From Hominenteromicrobium mulieris (GTDB lineage Bacteria > Bacillota > Clostridia > Oscillospirales > Acutalibacteraceae): 64,000 bases of DNA. The notes below the pieces were generated by a model, which was not told the DNA's origin, did not search any database, and saw only the letters and a program-made list of their open reading frames with translations. Within the stretch, counting starts at the first letter, position 1; every line of letters begins with the position of its first letter. The position numbers were made by a program, and so were the translations under genes. Shown here piece after piece: positions 62,139 through 64,000 of this stretch. The stretch lies in NCBI GenBank assembly GCA_021029595.1, contig JAJJOY010000003.1:248001-312000 (forward strand), given 5' to 3'.

Positions 62139-64000
62139 ATGGATTTGATTCAAATTGACGAAAACGGGCTGCATCTCGTTTTTGAAAAGACGGAAGATTT
62201 CGGCTGCAAGCTGCTGCACTTCTCTGCGCTCCCCTTTGACGAGCGCAGTCTGCTGCAAGTGCACGACCGCGAGACGGGCGGCTTGCGCCTGAACACCGAG
62301 CGATACAATCTCTTGGAAATTATGATTTCCGGGCAGAACCGACCGGGCGAGCGCCACGGCAACAAATACATTTCCACAAGCCCCGGCGACCGCATGAAGC
62401 TCGTCTATTTTGCAGACAAGCACAACGAGTTCGGCCGCAAGCTGGAAATCCACATGGAAGATAAGACCTGCGGTATTGAAACGATTTCGCATATGCAGTT
62501 TTATAACGGCGTTCAGGCTGTACGCTGCTGGACGGACGTGAAAAATGTCGGAACAGAGCCGCAGGGGCTGGAATACGTTTCCTCCTTTGCCCTCACCGGC
62601 ATCGAAAAAGAGGGTATGCTTTCGACCGACGACAAAATGCGCGTCTGGTACCCGCACAACGGCTGGCAGCGCGAAATGCAGTGGGAAAGCTACACCTTCC
62701 CGCAGCTCGGTCTCGCCCGCTGCCAGCCCGAGGAAATTCAGCGCTCCTCTAAGGTGATTGGTGCGACGAACATCGGCAACTGGTCTACAAAGGAATACCT
62801 GCCGATGGGACTGCTTGAAAACACGGAAACGGGCTCCAATTTATTCTGGCAGATCGAGCACAACGGCTCGTGGCACTGGGAGATCAGCGACCAGATGGGC
62901 AACTTCTACATTCAGTTGAGCGGCCCGACGGAAACGGAATCGCACTGGTGGAAGAATTTGCAGCCGGGCGAAACATTCACGACAGTGCCGGTGTGCGTAG
63001 GCTCCACGCTCGGCAAATTTGATGACGCCATGGGCGAGCTGACGAAGTACCGCCGCATGATTCGCCGCAAAAATGCGGACAACGAGAAACTGTGCGTCAT
63101 TTTCAACGACTACATGAACTGCCTGTGGGGCAACCCGACGACGGCGAAAGAGCTGCCGCTCATCGACGCGGCGCACAAGGCGGGCTGCGAATACTTCTGC
63201 GTGGACGCAGGCTGGTACGCGGACGGCTTCTGGTGGGACAACGTGGGCGAATGGCTGCCGAGTAAGGAACGTTTCCCGAACGGCCTTGAGGAAGTGATGG
63301 ACTACATCCGCTCGAAGGGCATGATCCCGGGCGTGTGGCTCGAAATTGAAGTAATGGGCATTTGCTGCCCGAAGGCCGCGCGCGTGCACCCGGACTGGTT
63401 CTTCACACGCCACGGCAAAAAGGTGCACGACCGCAGCCGCTGGCAGCTCGATTTCCGCAACCCGGAGGTCGTGGAGCACGCAAATGAGGTCGTTGACCGC
63501 CTTGTACGCGACTACCACGTGGGCTACATCAAGATGGATTACAACATTGAGCCGGGCATCGGCACGGAATTAAACGCCGACAGTGTGGGCGACGGTTTAC
63601 TCGGGCACGAGCGCGCATATCTTGCTTGGCTTGATTCCGTCTTTGCCCGCTACCCCGACCTTGTGATTGAAAACTGTTCCTCGGGCGGCATGCGCATCGA
63701 CTACGCGATGCTCTCGCGCCACAGCATTCAGTCTACGAGCGACCAGGAGGACTACCTGCGCTATGCGTCCATTGCGGCGAACGCGCCCTCGGGTCTGACG
63801 CCGGAGCAAAGCGCCATTTGGAGCTACCCGATGAAGGGCGGCGGACGCGAGGAAGCCGTATTTAATATGTGCAATGCGCTGATGCAGCGCATTCACCAGA
63901 GCGGTCACCTTGCGGAAATTCCCGAGGAAGACTTCACGCTCGTCAAGGAAGCGCTCGATTATTACAAGACGATCCGCGGCGACATCAAGCGCGCGCTGCC
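62139..64000 (+). CDS. Alpha-galactosidase, family GH36, cut by the window end
   Basis: 620 codons are visible from the ATG at 62139, which has GGAAAGG 8 bases upstream; the family usually has about 730. An N-terminal beta-supersandwich is followed by the barrel. The nucleophile is D467 in YIKMDYN and the acid/base D535 in STSDQEDY; GWYADGFWWDNVGEW and ENCSSGGMRID line the pocket. No signal peptide. It would cleave raffinose-type and galactomannan oligosaccharides after import. The AraR-like box upstream ties it to the GH51 gene. Confidence 0.93.
   Translation, partial: MDLIQIDENGLHLVFEKTEDFGCKLLHFSALPFDERSLLQVHDRETGGLRLNTERYNLLEIMISGQNRPGERHGNKYISTSPGDRMKLVYFADKHNEFGRKLEIHMEDKTCGIETISHMQFYNGVQAVRCWTDVKNVGTEPQGLEYVSSFALTGIEKEGMLSTDDKMRVWYPHNGWQREMQWESYTFPQLGLARCQPEEIQRSSKVIGATNIGNWSTKEYLPMGLLENTETGSNLFWQIEHNGSWHWEISDQMGNFYIQLSGPTETESHWWKNLQPGETFTTVPVCVGSTLGKFDDAMGELTKYRRMIRRKNADNEKLCVIFNDYMNCLWGNPTTAKELPLIDAAHKAGCEYFCVDAGWYADGFWWDNVGEWLPSKERFPNGLEEVMDYIRSKGMIPGVWLEIEVMGICCPKAARVHPDWFFTRHGKKVHDRSRWQLDFRNPEVVEHANEVVDRLVRDYHVGYIKMDYNIEPGIGTELNADSVGDGLLGHERAYLAWLDSVFARYPDLVIENCSSGGMRIDYAMLSRHSIQSTSDQEDYLRYASIAANAPSGLTPEQSAIWSYPMKGGGREEAVFNMCNALMQRIHQSGHLAEIPEEDFTLVKEALDYYKTIRGDIKRAL

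Overview
The window reads as chromosomal DNA of a GC-rich, spore-forming, glycan-fermenting Clostridium-class Firmicute, probably from the gut-associated Oscillospirales; this is inferred from gene content, not from a marker gene. The reasons are a SpoIIE phosphatase, a T-box leader, GntR/LacI-type AraR control, a PBSX-like phage block, strong AGGAGG-type ribosome sites with frequent GTG/TTG starts, and many enzymes for plant and host glycans. The reading frames are C-rich at third positions, so long antisense frames are common and were ignored. No tRNA, rRNA, CRISPR array, integrase or full-length insertion sequence was seen.

Layout. 1-4.6 kb: cell-envelope glycosylation genes (a YfhO-like membrane protein cut by the window edge, a polyprenyl-phosphate glycosyltransferase, a GT-C type membrane protein). 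4.7-10.7 kb, minus strand: an L-rhamnose pathway (rhaB, rhaA, rhaD, fucO) with coaBC embedded in it. 10.9-12.5 kb: a GH51 arabinofuranosidase behind an AraR-like operator, facing an AraC-type regulator, a pyrophosphatase-like protein and exonuclease III. 15-21.8 kb: a cyclophilin, then a minus-strand run araR-manA-kdgK-nudix-deoD-cdd-pdp for sugar-phosphate and nucleoside use. 22-29 kb: a small lipoprotein, a GH2 beta-galactosidase and a 1053-residue double glycosyltransferase. 29.3-35.2 kb: a MATE exporter, then a two-component system with an HtrA-like protease.

35.5-46.0 kb, minus strand: a compact phage-like operon (terminase, portal, protease/scaffold, capsid, connectors, LysM protein, hub, spike, gp25-like, gpJ, gpI, fibre). 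It follows the PBSX order, but the block that normally holds sheath, tube, chaperone and tape measure is missing and a 33-residue frame sits at that point. Its putative promoter carries five GGACAT units with an exact 10-bp period. Fifteen kilobases away (61.4 kb) the promoter of a two-gene operon ending in a sigma-region-4-like protein carries three of the same units at exactly the same 26-bp distance from the -35 element, plus two LexA-type boxes. I read this as a split circuit: an SOS-controlled regulator acting on a tail-shaft-less phage-like particle operon.

46.3-64 kb: pyridoxal kinase, a single-helix miniprotein, metG-tatD-radical SAM, a GH29 fucosidase, a 51-codon MalQ remnant, spoIIE, a T-box leader followed by a 158-bp inverted-repeat element, an aminotransferase and trpS, a DHHW/SGNH-like membrane protein, a CpXC protein, the regulator operon, and the start of a GH36 alpha-galactosidase that runs off the window. 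A chain of short hairpins recurs downstream of lacZ, the MATE gene, htrA and pdxY, always in the same polarity relative to the gene before it, and looks like a 3'-end RNA cassette.
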